Below, piece by piece: positions 50,378 through 59,814 of a stretch of 64,000 bases of DNA. The notes beneath the pieces were generated by a model. That model did no database searches. It had not been told where the DNA came from and saw only the letters and a list, made by a program, of their open reading frames with translations. Source of the DNA: Nocardioides islandensis (GTDB lineage Bacteria; Actinomycetota; Actinomycetes; Propionibacteriales; Nocardioidaceae). How positions within the stretch are numbered: position 1 is the stretch's first letter; each line of letters starts with the position of its first letter. A program made the position numbers and the translations under genes. The stretch covers positions 124,001-188,000 of the forward strand of contig NZ_JADKPN010000003.1 of the NCBI RefSeq assembly GCF_015352455.1, read 5' to 3'.

Positions 50378-51525
50378 GCGTCGCTCGCGGGCGCGCCGTA
50401 CTCCTTGACCACACGCCCCACGGTGTCCGCGGCGCGCGCCCACTCGGCGTCGGGGATGCCGCCGCCGACGGTGATCCGCAGCCGCGAGACGCCGTCCGGC
50501 ACCGACGGCGGCCGGAAGCACCCGACCAGCACGCCCTCGGCGCGGGCCGCGGCCTGGGCCTCGAGCGCGACGAGCGGCGAGGGCATCGGCACGGACAGGA
50601 CGGCGCCGGCCACCGGTGGTACGTCGAGAGCCCCCGCGAGCGCCTGCATCCGCTCGCGCACCCGCGCCGGCAGGGACGGGTCGCCCCGGACCAGCTCGAG
50701 CGCGGCGCGAGCGGCGCCGGCAGCAGCCGGGGCGAGACCGGTGTCGAAGATGAACGGGCGTGCCGTGTTGACCAGGTGCTCGACCAGGTCGTGACCACCG
50801 AGGACCGCTCCGCCCTGGGCGCCGAGCGCCTTCGACAAGGTCGCGGTGACGAGGACGTCGGGACGTCCGGCCAGCCCCTGCGCGTGCACCAGCCCGCGGC
50901 CGTCCTGACCGGCGACCCCGAGTCCGTGGGCCTCGTCGACGAGCAGCATGGCGTCGTACGCCGTCACGAGGGCCGCGAGGTCGGCCAGCGGCGCCGCGTC
51001 GCCCAGCACCGAGTAGACCGACTCGACCACGACCAGCGCCCGGCGGTCACCGGCCGACGCGAGGGCGGACGAGGCGCCGGCGAGGTCGTTGTGCCGCACG
51101 ATCACGACCTCGGCGCGGCTCAGCCGGACCGCGTCGACGAGGGAGGCGTGCACGTGCGCGTCGGAGACGACGAGGCAGTCGCGGTCGACCAGTGCGGTGA
51201 CGGCGGCGAGGTTGGCGTGGTACCCGGTCGAGAGCGCCAGCGCGGCCGGCTGGCCCATGAAACCGGCCAGTCCGGCCTCGAGCTCGGCGTGCAGCTCCAG
51301 GGAGCCGGTGACCAGCCGCGACGCGCCGGCCCCGGCGCCCCACCGGCGGGCGGCGGCCTCGGCCGCGGCGACGACGGCCGGGTGCCGGGAGAGCCCGAGG
51401 TAGTCGTTGCCCGCCAGGTCCAGCAGGTCCTCGTCCGGTCGTCTCGGCCGGAGGGTCCGGCGCAGCCCGCCGGACTCCCTTACCGCCGCACGCTCGGCCA
51501 GCCAGGTGTGCCAGCGGCCGTTCAT
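50374..51525 (-). CDS. bioF: 8-amino-7-oxononanoate synthase
   Basis: 383 residues from ATG 51525, overlapping the bioA stop. PLP enzyme joining pimeloyl thioester and alanine. [44 protein letters not shown] and the PLP Lys in [13 protein letters not shown] are all present. Confidence 0.95.
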   Translation of the reverse strand: MNGRWHTWLAERAAVRESGGLRRTLRPRRPDEDLLDLAGNDYLGLSRHPAVVAAAEAAARRWGAGAGASRLVTGSLELHAELEAGLAGFMGQPAALALSTGYHANLAAVTALVDRDCLVVSDAHVHASLVDAVRLSRAEVVIVRHNDLAGASSALASAGDRRALVVVESVYSVLGDAAPLADLAALVTAYDAMLLVDEAHGLGVAGQDGRGLVHAQGLAGRPDVLVTATLSKALGAQGGAVLGGHDLVEHLVNTARPFIFDTGLAPAAAGAARAALELVRGDPSLPARVRERMQALAGALDVPPVAGAVLSVPMPSPLVALEAQAAARAEGVLVGCFRPPSVPDGVSRLRITVGGGIPDAEWARAADTVGRVVKEYGAPASDA

Positions 51526-52805
51526 CCGACCACCGCCGCGGCCTCGACCGCCGCGCAGATCCGGGCGACGTCCTCGTCGGTGCTGATGTAGGGCGGCATC
51601 GTGTAGACGAGGTTGCGGAACGGCCGCAGCCACACGCCCGCGTCGAGCGCCGCCTCGGTCGCCTTGTCCACGTCGACCGGGTGCGCCAGCTCCACGACGC
51701 CGACGGCTCCGACGGTCCGGACGTCGGCCACGTGGGGGAGCGACCGGCACCCGTGGAGACCGCGCCGCAGACCATGTCCGATGTGTCCGACCTGGCCCTG
51801 CCACTCGCCGGTCGCCAGCAGGTCGAGGTTGGCCAGCGCGACCGCGGCGGCCAGCGGGTTCCCCATGTACGTCGGCCCGTGCATCAGGACGCCCGACTCC
51901 GAGGACGACAAGCCTCGCGCGACCTCGCCGGTGCAGAGGACGGCGGCCATGGTCAGGTACCCGCCCGTCAGCGCCTTCCCGACGCACATCACGTCGGGGA
52001 CGACGCCGGCCGCCTCGGAGGCGAAGAGCGTGCCCGTGCGGCCGAAGCCGGTGGCGATCTCGTCGAGGACCAGCACGAGACCGTGCTCGTCGGCGACCGC
52101 GCGCATCACGCGCAGGCACGCCGCGTCGTACACGTGCATCCCGCCGGCGCCCTGGAGGACCGGTTCGACGACGATGCCGGCCAGCTCGTGGGCGTGCCGC
52201 TCGGCCAGCTCCCGGAAGCCCTCGGCCCAGGCCGCGACGTCACCCCCCGGGGCCGGAGGCCGGTCGGCGAACACCTGGGCGGGAAGGACGTCGGCGAACA
52301 TCGAGTGCATCCCGCCCACCGGGTCGCACACGCTCATCGCCCCGAACGTGTCGCCGTGGTAGCCGCCACGCACCGTCAGCATCCGCGTGCGCTCGGGACG
52401 GCCGGCGCCGCGCTGGTGCTGGAGCACCATCTTGAGCGCCACCTCGACGCTCACCGAGCCGGAGTCCGCGAAGAACACGTGCTCGAGCCCGTCGGGCGTG
52501 ATCTCCACCAGGCGCCGGGCCAGCTCGACAGCGGGCGCGTGGGTGAGGCCGCCGAACATCACGTGGGCGAACTCGTCGACCTGGGCGTGCACCGCGGCAT
52601 CCAGGGCCGGGTGCCTGTACCCGTGGATGGCCGCCCACCACGACGACATCCCGTCCACGACCTCACGGCCGTCGGCCAGCCGCAGCCGGACGCCCTCGGC
52701 CCCGGTCACGACCCGCGTCGGCACGGGGTCGGTCATCGAGGTGTAGGGGTGCCAGACGTGCTCGCGGTCGTACGCGAGCAGGTCGTCGACGGTGGGGAAG
52801 GTCAT
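51522..52805 (-). CDS. bioA: Adenosylmethionine-8-amino-7-oxononanoate aminotransferase
   Basis: 427 residues. Class III aminotransferase that makes DAPA using [12 protein letters not shown] near the N-terminus is diagnostic for Bio[43 protein letters not shown] and PLP Lys in [13 protein letters not shown] follow. First gene of bioAFD. TAGACT ends eight bases before the ATG, so transcription starts close to the codon. Confidence 0.96.
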   Translation of the reverse strand: MTFPTVDDLLAYDREHVWHPYTSMTDPVPTRVVTGAEGVRLRLADGREVVDGMSSWWAAIHGYRHPALDAAVHAQVDEFAHVMFGGLTHAPAVELARRLVEITPDGLEHVFFADSGSVSVEVALKMVLQHQRGAGRPERTRMLTVRGGYHGDTFGAMSVCDPVGGMHSMFADVLPAQVFADRPPAPGGDVAAWAEGFRELAERHAHELAGIVVEPVLQGAGGMHVYDAACLRVMRAVADEHGLVLVLDEIATGFGRTGTLFASEAAGVVPDVMCVGKALTGGYLTMAAVLCTGEVARGLSSSESGVLMHGPTYMGNPLAAAVALANLDLLATGEWQGQVGHIGHGLRRGLHGCRSLPHVADVRTVGAVGVVELAHPVDVDKATEAALDAGVWLRPFRNLVYTMPPYISTDEDVARICAAVEAAAVVG

Positions 52806-52906
52806 CGCGTCGGAGTCTACGGAGGCCCTCCGGAGTCGGATGCGGCCGCGTCCGGGACCCGACCGCGGCGTCGGAGGGACGGTGCCGACGGGCTATCTTG
52901 CTCGAC
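52806..52906. promoter_or_regulatory. Divergent bioA / bioB promoter region
   Basis: On the minus strand TAGACT (52819 down to 52814) serves bioA; on the plus strand TATCTT (52894-52899) ends seven bases before the bioB GTG. No clear BirA-type palindrome between them, although CCGGAGTCGGATGCGG and related GC-rich inverted bits occur. Confidence 0.55.
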
Positions 52907-53902
52907 GTGACGGACATCCTCGAGCGCGCCCGCAGCAAGGTTCTCGACCGCGGCGAGGGGCTGTCGTACGACGAGCTGGTCGAGGTCCTGCGGCTGCCGG
53001 ACGACCGCGTGCAGGAGCTCCTCGACCTGGCCCACGAGGTCCGGATGACGCACTGCGGGCCCGACGTCGAGGTCGAGGGCATCATCAGCCTGAAGACCGG
53101 CGGCTGCCCCGAGGACTGCCACTTCTGCAGCCAGTCCGGCCAGTTCACCTCGCCCGTGCGGTCGGTGTGGCTGGACATCCCGCAGCTGGTCAAGGCCGCC
53201 GAGGAGACCGCGGCCACCGGCGCCAGCGAGTTCTGCATCGTGGCCGCCGTCCGCGGTCCCGACGAGCGGCTGATGACCCAGGTACGTGAGGGAGTCGCCG
53301 CGATCCAGGCGGCCGTCGACATCAACGTGGCCTGCTCGCTCGGCATGCTCACCCAGGAGCAGGTCGACGACCTCAAGGCGATGGGCGTCCACCGCTACAA
53401 CCACAACCTCGAGGCCGCCCGCTCGTACTTCCCGTCCGTCGTGACCACCCACTCCTACGAGGAGCGCTGGGACACCTGCCTGATGGTCCGCGAGTCCGGC
53501 ATGGAGCTCTGCTGCGGGGGCCTCGTCGGGATGGGCGAGACCCTCGAGCAGCGCGCCGAGCTGGCCGCCGAGCTGGCCGAGCTCGACCCCGACGAGGTGC
53601 CCCTGAACTTCCTCAACCCGCGGCCCGGCACGCCCTTCGGCGACCTGCCGATCATGGAGGCCGCCGACGCGCTGCGCACGGTGGCGGCCTTCCGGCTGGC
53701 GATGCCGCGCACGATCCTGCGGTACGCCGGCGGCCGCGAGCTCACCCTCGGCGACCTCGGCACCCGCGAGGGCCTGCTCGGCGGCGTGAACGCGATGATC
53801 GTCGGCAACTACCTGACGACGCTGGGCCGCGACCCCGAGCAGGACCTCGCTGTCCTCTCGGACCTGCGCATGCCGATCAAGGAACTGGCGAAGACCCTGT
53901 AG
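52907..53902 (+). CDS. bioB: Biotin synthase
   Basis: 331 residues from GTG 52907, leaderless. Radical-SAM enzyme inserting sulfur into dethiobiotin. The 4Fe-4S motif [14 protein letters not shown] holds Cys 67, 71 and 74; the later [13 protein letters not shown] and [13 protein letters not shown] motifs are typical, and [17 protein letters not shown] carries the Arg ligand of the auxiliary cluster. Its stop overlaps the bsaP GTG by one base. Confidence 0.97.
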   Translation: MTDILERARSKVLDRGEGLSYDELVEVLRLPDDRVQELLDLAHEVRMTHCGPDVEVEGIISLKTGGCPEDCHFCSQSGQFTSPVRSVWLDIPQLVKAAEETAATGASEFCIVAAVRGPDERLMTQVREGVAAIQAAVDINVACSLGMLTQEQVDDLKAMGVHRYNHNLEAARSYFPSVVTTHSYEERWDTCLMVRESGMELCCGGLVGMGETLEQRAELAAELAELDPDEVPLNFLNPRPGTPFGDLPIMEAADALRTVAAFRLAMPRTILRYAGGRELTLGDLGTREGLLGGVNAMIVGNYLTTLGRDPEQDLAVLSDLRMPIKELAKTL

Positions 53903-54117
53903 TGGCGCCGTACTGCGGCCGGTGCGGCCTGCCCCTCGACGAGGCGTCGCACGCCGACTGCGCCAGGTGGCTCGAGCTGGAGCCGCCGCGGTACTGCCCG
54001 TCGTGCCGGCGCCGGCTCAAGGTGCAGGTCACGCCGCGCGGCTGGTCGGCGACGTGCGTCGAGCACGGCACGCTGGGCTCACCGGGAGCGTCTCAGGGCT
54101 CGACGACCGCCCCGTAG
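53902..54117 (+). CDS. bsaP: Biotin synthase auxiliary protein BsaP
   Basis: 71 residues from GTG 53902, overlapping the bioB TAG (TAGTG). Six Cys: YCGRCG, HADCARW, RYCPSCRRRLKVQV and TCVEHG, with LELEPPRYCPSC being the conserved core of BsaP, a small iron-sulfur protein reported in actinobacteria to be needed by this type of biotin synthase. One-to-one translation with bioB is expected. Its 3' end overlaps the convergent pentapeptide gene by 25 bases. Confidence 0.85.
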   Translation: MAPYCGRCGLPLDEASHADCARWLELEPPRYCPSCRRRLKVQVTPRGWSATCVEHGTLGSPGASQGSTTAP

Positions 54118-54674
54118 ACCTCGGCCAGGTGCACGGCGCCCGGCAGGTCGAGACGGGTCTCCTCCAGCCTCGCCTCGCGCAGGTCGACGCCGCCCAGGGA
54201 GGCGCCGCGCAGGTCGGCCCTCACGAGGACCGCCTCGCGGACCGCCGCCCCGTCGAGCCGCGCGTCGCGCAGCGCCGCGCCGGTGAGGTCGGCCATCGAC
54301 AGGTCCGCGTCGCGCAGGTCCAGCCCGGACAGGTCGAGGCCGGCGAGGTTCGCGCCACGCAGCGTGACCGACCGCCACGAGCCGCCGGCCACCTTCAGCG
54401 GCCGCAGCACGCACTCGGAGAACACCGACCCGTCGAGCTTGCAGCCCTCGAGCGTGGCGTCGAAGAAGCTGCAGCGGCGGAAGTCGGCGGCGATGAAGGC
54501 GGTGCTGACGTGGGTCGAGGCGTTGAACCGGCAGTTGTGGAACGTGCAGCGGTCGAACACCACGCCTCGCGTCGTCGCCTCGGTCAGGTCGACGTCGCTG
54601 AACGTCGCCTCCGTGAAGACGCGGTCGACCAGCTCCTCGCCGTACCAGTCCTCTCCCGTGAACGAGTCAGACAT
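54093..54674 (-). CDS. Pentapeptide-repeat protein
   Basis: 193 residues. A(D/N)LXX-type repeats run from residue 22 to 175, for example FTEATFSDVDL, FDRCTFHNCRF, LRGANLAGLDLSGLDLRDADLSMADL and ADLRGASLGGVDLREARL, giving a right-handed quadrilateral beta helix. Similar to McbG/Qnr-type gyrase-protecting proteins in shape, though function cannot be told. It starts eight bases inside the DUF2087 gene. Confidence 0.88.
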   Translation of the reverse strand: MSDSFTGEDWYGEELVDRVFTEATFSDVDLTEATTRGVVFDRCTFHNCRFNASTHVSTAFIAADFRRCSFFDATLEGCKLDGSVFSECVLRPLKVAGGSWRSVTLRGANLAGLDLSGLDLRDADLSMADLTGAALRDARLDGAAVREAVLVRADLRGASLGGVDLREARLEETRLDLPGAVHLAEVYGAVVEP

Positions 54675-54933
54675 CGAACGTGCCGCCGCTGCGCCAGTAG
54701 TGGTTGTCCGCGCGGTCCAGGAAGCCGTTCTCGACCAGGTAGCGGCGCAGGGCCGCGAAGTCGGGATGGAACTCGCCGAGGATCTCGTTGACCCGTGCCT
54801 CCGGGTAGCGCACGCCCGGCTCGAACGCCTGGGCCAGGAAGTCCAGCACCACCAAGAGCTTGCTGTGCTTGGAGGGGATCGTGTGCAGGCGGCCGTCGGC
54901 GTCCAGGAAGTTCGACAGCACCCGGTCCGTCAT
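54667..54933 (-). CDS. DUF2087 domain protein
   Basis: 88 residues. FLDADGRLHTIPSKHSKLLVVLDFLAQAFEPGVRYPEARVNEIL and the final RRYLVENGFLDRADNHYWRSGG match DUF2087, a small winged-helix-like domain often fused to transcription factors. Leaderless start: TACGGT ends six bases before the ATG. Confidence 0.85.
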   Translation of the reverse strand: MTDRVLSNFLDADGRLHTIPSKHSKLLVVLDFLAQAFEPGVRYPEARVNEILGEFHPDFAALRRYLVENGFLDRADNHYWRSGGTFDV

Positions 54934-54937
54934 GCGT

Positions 54938-55489
54938 TCACCGTACGACGGCCGTCAGGTCGAGCAGCCCCCTCGGGTAGGTCGCGGTGTCCAGGCCGCC
55001 ACCGGGCGCGCGCTTCTCGAAGTGCAGGTGGCACCCGTCCGGCGCGCCGTTGTCGGAGGCCAGCGCCACCAGCTGCCCCCGGCGTACCTCGTCGCCCGGT
55101 GCCACGAACCGCTTGCGGGTGTGGCCGATCACCAGGTCCCAGTTGTCGGTGTGCAGCAGCAGGGGAGTGGTGCCGTACGCCGGCCCCAGCGACCCCGGGT
55201 CCACGACGGTCGCCCGGCGAGCGGCGTACAGCCTGGTCCCGCAGGGCATCGCGACGTCGATGCCGTGGTGGAAGCCGTGCTCGTCGGCACAGCGCGGATC
55301 CGGTGCGTAGTACGGCGCCTCGGTGCAGCCGAAGGGGATCATGATCCGGTGCTGGCCGCCGAACCACGGCGAGGTGTACCAGGTCGTGTCGTCGGTGTAG
55401 AACACCCAGCGCGGGTCGGGCTTCGCGACCGCTGCGCCGCCCGGCAGCAGCAGTGCGAGCAGGGCCACGGCGGCGGCGAGTCTGCGCAT
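54938..55489 (-). CDS. Secreted M23-family peptidase (peptidoglycan endopeptidase-like)
   Basis: 183 residues. Signal peptide (1-22, GGAAVAK). M23/LytM motifs: FHHGIDVAMPCGT (His/Asp zinc ligands) and CHLHFEKRAPGG, with RRGQLVALASDNGAP before it. Four Cys may pair. It could trim cell-wall peptides. Leaderless: TAGCGT, six-base spacer. Confidence 0.88.
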   Translation of the reverse strand: MRRLAAAVALLALLLPGGAAVAKPDPRWVFYTDDTTWYTSPWFGGQHRIMIPFGCTEAPYYAPDPRCADEHGFHHGIDVAMPCGTRLYAARRATVVDPGSLGPAYGTTPLLLHTDNWDLVIGHTRKRFVAPGDEVRRGQLVALASDNGAPDGCHLHFEKRAPGGGLDTATYPRGLLDLTAVVR

Positions 55490-55510
55490 CCGGCCACGCT
55501 AACCGGCGCC

Positions 55511-56161
55511 TCACCCGCGTTGGCGGACCCCCAGCCACGTCAGCACGGCGAGCACGCGACGGTGCTCCTCGCCGGTCTCGTGCAGCCCCAGCTTGGCCAT
55601 GATGTTGGCGATGTGTGTCTCGACCGTCCGGTCGGTGAGCACCAGGCGCCGGGCGATCCCCACGTTGTTGCGGCCCTCGGCCATCAGGGCGAGCACCTCC
55701 CGCTCGCGCGGGGTGAGCTGGGTCAGGGGGTCGTCCTGCCGTCGCGGGCCGAGCAGCGTGGCGACCACCTCGGGGTCGAGCGCGGAGCCACCGGCCGCCA
55801 CCCGGCGCAGTGCGTCCATGAAGTCGTCGACGTCGAAGACGCGGTCCTTCAGCAGATACCCGACCCGCCCGCCGGACACCAGCTCCACGGAGTGCCGCGT
55901 CTCGACGTGCTGGGACAGCAGCACGATCGCCAGCTCGGGCAGGCGCGCACGCAGGTCCTTGGCAGCGCGGGCACCGTCGTCGGTGCCGTCGGGTGGCATG
56001 CGCACGTCGATGATCGCCAGGTCCGGCCGCTCTCGCTCGACTGTCTCGACCAGCGTCGTGGCGTCCGCCGCCCGGCCGACGACCTCGTGGCCTGCGTCCT
56101 CGAGCAGCCGGGCGAGGCCCTCGCGGAAGAGTGCCGAGTCCTCGCCGATCACGATGCGCAT
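55511..56161 (-). CDS. NarL/FixJ-family response regulator
   Basis: 216 residues. Receiver domain with phospho-acceptor Asp 52 in IIDVRMPPDG and Lys in VGYLLKDRV; C-terminal LuxR-type HTH LTPREREVLALMAEGRNNVGIARRLVLTDRTVETHIANIMAKLGL. ATG lies 13 bases inside the histidine-kinase gene, so the pair is co-translated. Confidence 0.95.
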   Translation of the reverse strand: MRIVIGEDSALFREGLARLLEDAGHEVVGRAADATTLVETVERERPDLAIIDVRMPPDGTDDGARAAKDLRARLPELAIVLLSQHVETRHSVELVSGGRVGYLLKDRVFDVDDFMDALRRVAAGGSALDPEVVATLLGPRRQDDPLTQLTPREREVLALMAEGRNNVGIARRLVLTDRTVETHIANIMAKLGLHETGEEHRRVLAVLTWLGVRQRG

Positions 56162-58104
56162 GGCAGCGCGGCCTCTACCTCGGTGCCGTGCCCTTCGGGG
56201 CTGGCGACGTGCACCGAACCACCCAGTGCGGCCACCCGGTCGACGAGCCCGGACCTGAGGCCGAGCCGGGCACCGCCGCGTCCGTCGTCCCGCACCCGGA
56301 TCAGCAGCTGCCCGTCCCGGCGGACGACGTGGAGCTCGATACGGGTGGCCTCGGCGTGCTTGACGGCGTTGGTGATCGCCTCGCTGGCGACGTAGTACGC
56401 CGTCGTCGCGACCGCGTCGGGCAGCGGGTCGCCGTCGACGTCCATCTCGACGGCGAGGGGCAGGCTGCGCACCAGGTTCGCCAGCGCCGCGGCCAGGCCG
56501 TCGTCCAGGCTGCTCGGGCGCAGGCCGTGCGCGATCTGGCGGAGCTCGGCGACCGCCGTACCGAGCTCCGCGACGCTCTCGTCCAGCAGGCCGTCGACGT
56601 CGACCGTGCCGTCGTCGAGGTGGCGCTGCGCGAGCCGCATCCGCATGCCCAACGAGACCAGGCGCTGTTGCGCGCCGTCGTGGAGGTCGCGCTCCATGCG
56701 CCGACGCTCCTCGTAGCCGATCTCGAGCAACCGCGCGCGGCTGGACCTCACCTCGCCGAGAGCGCGCGCGACCTCGGACCGCAGCCGCACCACCTCGACC
56801 AGCGTGCCGCAGCGGGTGCCGACCTCGCGCAGCAGCTCGGCCGAGGCGGGACCGCGATCGGGGACCAGCACGCCGGTGCGCGCCTCGTCGAGCAGCACGG
56901 GCACGCCGTCCTCCGGGACCGGGTCGCCGACGGCGTCGAGGTACGCCGAGGAGCCCGGCACCCGGTAACCCACCCGGAGCCCAGGGTCGCGCAGGACGGT
57001 GCGCAGGACGTCCTGCAGCTCCTCGGGCCGGCGCCGTCCGGAGCTGACCTGGCGGTGCAGGTCGTCGACGGCGGCGAGGGCCGCGCGCCGTAGCGGGTAC
57101 GTGCGGGCGTCGACCTCACGACGTACGACGCGCAGTCCCGGCAGCAGCACGAGGGCGGCCGCGGCGGTGCCGACCGCGACACCCGCGTGGGAGTCGCCGC
57201 CGACGACGAGCCCGGCCACCGACGAGACGGCCGCGTAGACGGTGAGCAGCAGGGCGGTGACCAGGCCCCATGTGAGCGCGAGGGCGAGCGCCTTGTCCAC
57301 GTCGTACAGGTCGTGACGCAGCACCGCGATCGCCACGACGACCGGCGTGCTCACCAGGGAGACGATGCCGACGGCCGCACTGACCCAGGCCGCCTCGCCC
57401 CACACCACGATCTCCAGCAGGCACAGCAGCGGGTACAGCGGGACGCCGATGCCGACGATCGCGAGCCACTTGATCTGCTGCCGCTGGAGCGCGTCCCCGT
57501 GGCGGTACCGCAGCACCATCGACACCGCGCACGCGACGAAGAGGCCGAGCATCGGGAAGAACAGGACCCCGACCACCTCGATCCACAGCGGGACCGGGCC
57601 GAACGGACGCTCGAGGTCTGCGAGCGGTGCCCGGAACGGCGTGTCCTCGAACGCGCCGTACGCCTGGTTGGCCGCGGTGCACACGACCAGAGCGGCAGGC
57701 ACCCACCGCCAGCGGGGCGAGGGCAGCCGCCCGTCCGGGAAGTACAGGAGGAGCAAGCCGAAGGCGGCCAGCACCCACCACGCGTTCTCGGCCGTCACGG
57801 CGACCAGCCAGCCCCAGCGGCGCGGGTCGCCGTCGGCGGCCAGCCACTGCAGCCAGGTCTCCTTGGCGGCGACCTGCGCGACCGTCAGGGCGAGCAAGCC
57901 CAGGAGGAGTCCGACCTGCCTGCCTTCGGGCTTGCGGACCACCAGGACCGACAGGCCGGTGGCCGGCGCGGCCACGGCGAGGGCCATGGCGAGGGCGACC
58001 CACGACGCTCCGGCGGGCTCGGCGGCCGTGAAGGCGAGCGCCACGACCACGAGAAGGGCGACCAGCAGCGCGAGCGCGACATTGACGCGGCGGGCCGCTG
58101 GCAT
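56149..58104 (-). CDS. Membrane sensor histidine kinase (NarX/DesK-like, HisKA_3)
   Basis: 651 residues. About ten membrane helices in the first 310 residues, a linker domain (320-440), then HisKA_3 with phospho-His 475 in MERDLHDGAQQRLVSLGMRMRLA and an ATPase domain (YYVASEAITNAVKHA, RVRDDGRGGA, GHGTEVEAALP). TACAGT ends six bases before the ATG (leaderless). The signal for the long membrane sensor is unknown. Confidence 0.94.
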   Translation of the reverse strand: MPAARRVNVALALLVALLVVVALAFTAAEPAGASWVALAMALAVAAPATGLSVLVVRKPEGRQVGLLLGLLALTVAQVAAKETWLQWLAADGDPRRWGWLVAVTAENAWWVLAAFGLLLLYFPDGRLPSPRWRWVPAALVVCTAANQAYGAFEDTPFRAPLADLERPFGPVPLWIEVVGVLFFPMLGLFVACAVSMVLRYRHGDALQRQQIKWLAIVGIGVPLYPLLCLLEIVVWGEAAWVSAAVGIVSLVSTPVVVAIAVLRHDLYDVDKALALALTWGLVTALLLTVYAAVSSVAGLVVGGDSHAGVAVGTAAAALVLLPGLRVVRREVDARTYPLRRAALAAVDDLHRQVSSGRRRPEELQDVLRTVLRDPGLRVGYRVPGSSAYLDAVGDPVPEDGVPVLLDEARTGVLVPDRGPASAELLREVGTRCGTLVEVVRLRSEVARALGEVRSSRARLLEIGYEERRRMERDLHDGAQQRLVSLGMRMRLAQRHLDDGTVDVDGLLDESVAELGTAVAELRQIAHGLRPSSLDDGLAAALANLVRSLPLAVEMDVDGDPLPDAVATTAYYVASEAITNAVKHAEATRIELHVVRRDGQLLIRVRDDGRGGARLGLRSGLVDRVAALGGSVHVASPEGHGTEVEAALPCAS

Positions 58105-58213
58105 GGCAGCACTGTAGGGACGCCGGGCCGGCAGCGGCTCCGTGCAGGCACGGGGGCCAGGTCAGGCGCTCTCCACGATCCGCCGGACCGGCCGAGGTTC
58201 CTAGCGTCGCGGC

Positions 58214-58900
58214 ATGACCATCATCAGCTCGCTCGCCACCACGCCCACGTCGTACGACCCCACCCGGACGCGCGTCCGCGTGGTGGCCGGCGCCCTCGTC
58301 GTCGCTGCGACGACCACCGCTGTCCTGCTGATCACCACGCCGTGGGGCGACCGGTACGACAGCAGCGCCGACGACGTCCTCAGCTACGACAAGCTGGCCG
58401 CGGTCCGCGACGGCGCGTGGGCGGGCATGCTCGCGGACGGCCTCGCCTTCGCGGTCGTCGGGATCACCCTCGGCATGATCACCTGCCACCTGGCCCCTGG
58501 TCGCGGGCGGGTTCCGGCCCTCCTCGGCGCCGTGCTCACCACGCTCGGTGGCATCTGCTTCGCCATGGGCGGCTTCGCGTTCGCGACGCTGACCTGGTTC
58601 GCGTCCGGCATCGCCGAGGACGACGGCCGCGCTCTGGTCGACTACGCGAACGACAACCCCCTTCACCTGCTGGGTGCCACCATGGCCGGCTTCCTGCTCT
58701 TCACGGTGGGCGGCCTGGTGCTCGCGAGCGCGCTGTATCGGGCCAGAGCGGTCCCTGCGGTCGGCATCTCGGCCTACGTGCTGCTCGTTCTCGCGCAGTT
58801 CACGCCGTTGTCCGGCCGGGCGATCGACTGCGTGCAGATCGCGATGATGGCGCTGTTCGTCGCGCTGGCCGTCTCGGTGCTCCGACGGACGGTGGCGTGA
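58214..58900 (+). CDS. Six-helix membrane protein of unknown function
   Basis: 228 residues, membrane helices near 25-42, 75-95, 100-125, 150-172, 180-198 and 203-222, with a hydrophilic loop DRYDSSADDVLSYDKLAAVRDG after the first. Divergent from the histidine kinase and leaderless (TAGCGT, six-base spacer), so it may be a target or partner of that two-component system. No known family recognised. Confidence 0.65.
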   Translation: MTIISSLATTPTSYDPTRTRVRVVAGALVVAATTTAVLLITTPWGDRYDSSADDVLSYDKLAAVRDGAWAGMLADGLAFAVVGITLGMITCHLAPGRGRVPALLGAVLTTLGGICFAMGGFAFATLTWFASGIAEDDGRALVDYANDNPLHLLGATMAGFLLFTVGGLVLASALYRARAVPAVGISAYVLLVLAQFTPLSGRAIDCVQIAMMALFVALAVSVLRRTVA

Positions 58901-58925
58901 TGCCCGCCGGTGCCTGGCTGGCCTA

Positions 58926-59714
58926 CTACGTGCGGTCAGCCCACGACGCGAGCAAGACCTCGCACGCCTCGACCAGCCGCTCCCGAAGCGGGGCCGCGCG
59001 TTCTGCGAAGCCACGCTGGTACGCGGCGTACTCCCGCTTCCCGTCGGCCGTCTCGATCCTGATCGGCTCGAGACCGAGGCCGGAGAAGTCGTACGGCGAG
59101 GCGCGCATGTCGACCTCACGCACGTCCCACGCGAGCTCGAAGCAGTCCGCGACCAGGTCCGACCCGACGAGCGGCCACAGCCGGAACGCGTGCTTGTAGA
59201 GGTCCATCGTCGCGTGCAGGCAGCCCGGCTGCTCGTACGCCGCCCGGTCGTCGCGGCCGGGCGAGAGCGTGTTGAGCGGGCGCGCGGACTCGGTGAAGAA
59301 CCGGAACGCGTCGAAGTGCGAGCAGGCGATCCGGTGCGACTCCACGACCTCGTCGGTGCCGGTGGCGCCGAGCCGGAGCGGGACGTCGTGGCGCGTCTCG
59401 TCCGCCCCGTGCACCATCGCCCACTCGTGCAGCCCGAAGCACCCGGTGTGCGCCGGCCGTCCGGCGGTCGCGACCAGCAAGGTACGGGTGCCGCGGACCA
59501 GGGGCCGCAGCCGCGCCAGCTGCTCGGCCGACCCCGACTCCGGCCACCCCGCCTCCCACGTCGTCAGCTTCGCGGGCGAGAAGGAGTAGTAGGTGAAGAG
59601 GAAGTCGTGCACCGGGTGCTTCACGCCGTCGCGGCGGCGGGTCAGGTGGGGCTCGACGTACGGCGCCAGGCGCTCGCGATGCGCGGCCGCACGATCCGCG
59701 GTCTCCACCTGCAC
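58926..59714 (-). CDS. Putative 3-methyladenine DNA glycosylase-like protein
   Basis: 262 residues from GTG 59714, leaderless (TAGCCT, six-base spacer). HPVHDFLFTYYSFSPAKLTTWEAGW, GCFGLHEWAMVHG, ACSHFDAFRFF and CLHATMDLYKHAFRLWPLVGSDLVADCFELAWDVRE are conserved in an actinobacterial family that databases label 3-methyladenine DNA glycosylase. I see no helix-hairpin-helix motif, and the enzyme name may be only inherited; many His and Trp suggest a metal or cofactor. Function uncertain. Confidence 0.55.
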   Translation of the reverse strand: MQVETADRAAAHRERLAPYVEPHLTRRRDGVKHPVHDFLFTYYSFSPAKLTTWEAGWPESGSAEQLARLRPLVRGTRTLLVATAGRPAHTGCFGLHEWAMVHGADETRHDVPLRLGATGTDEVVESHRIACSHFDAFRFFTESARPLNTLSPGRDDRAAYEQPGCLHATMDLYKHAFRLWPLVGSDLVADCFELAWDVREVDMRASPYDFSGLGLEPIRIETADGKREYAAYQRGFAERAAPLRERLVEACEVLLASWADRT

Positions 59715-59814
59715 CGCGCCAGGCTAGTTCAGGGCTAGCCCTGATGTGGCCTCCGCGGCGGCTCCCTAGCGTCGGCACCGGTCGGGCTCGCCGAGCCTGC
59801 AGGAGGAGGGCCTC

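Noticed and set aside
54093..54674. Confident Qnr-type quinolone-resistance call
   Set aside because: Pentapeptide repeats alone do not show this; the loops that define Qnr cannot be recognised.
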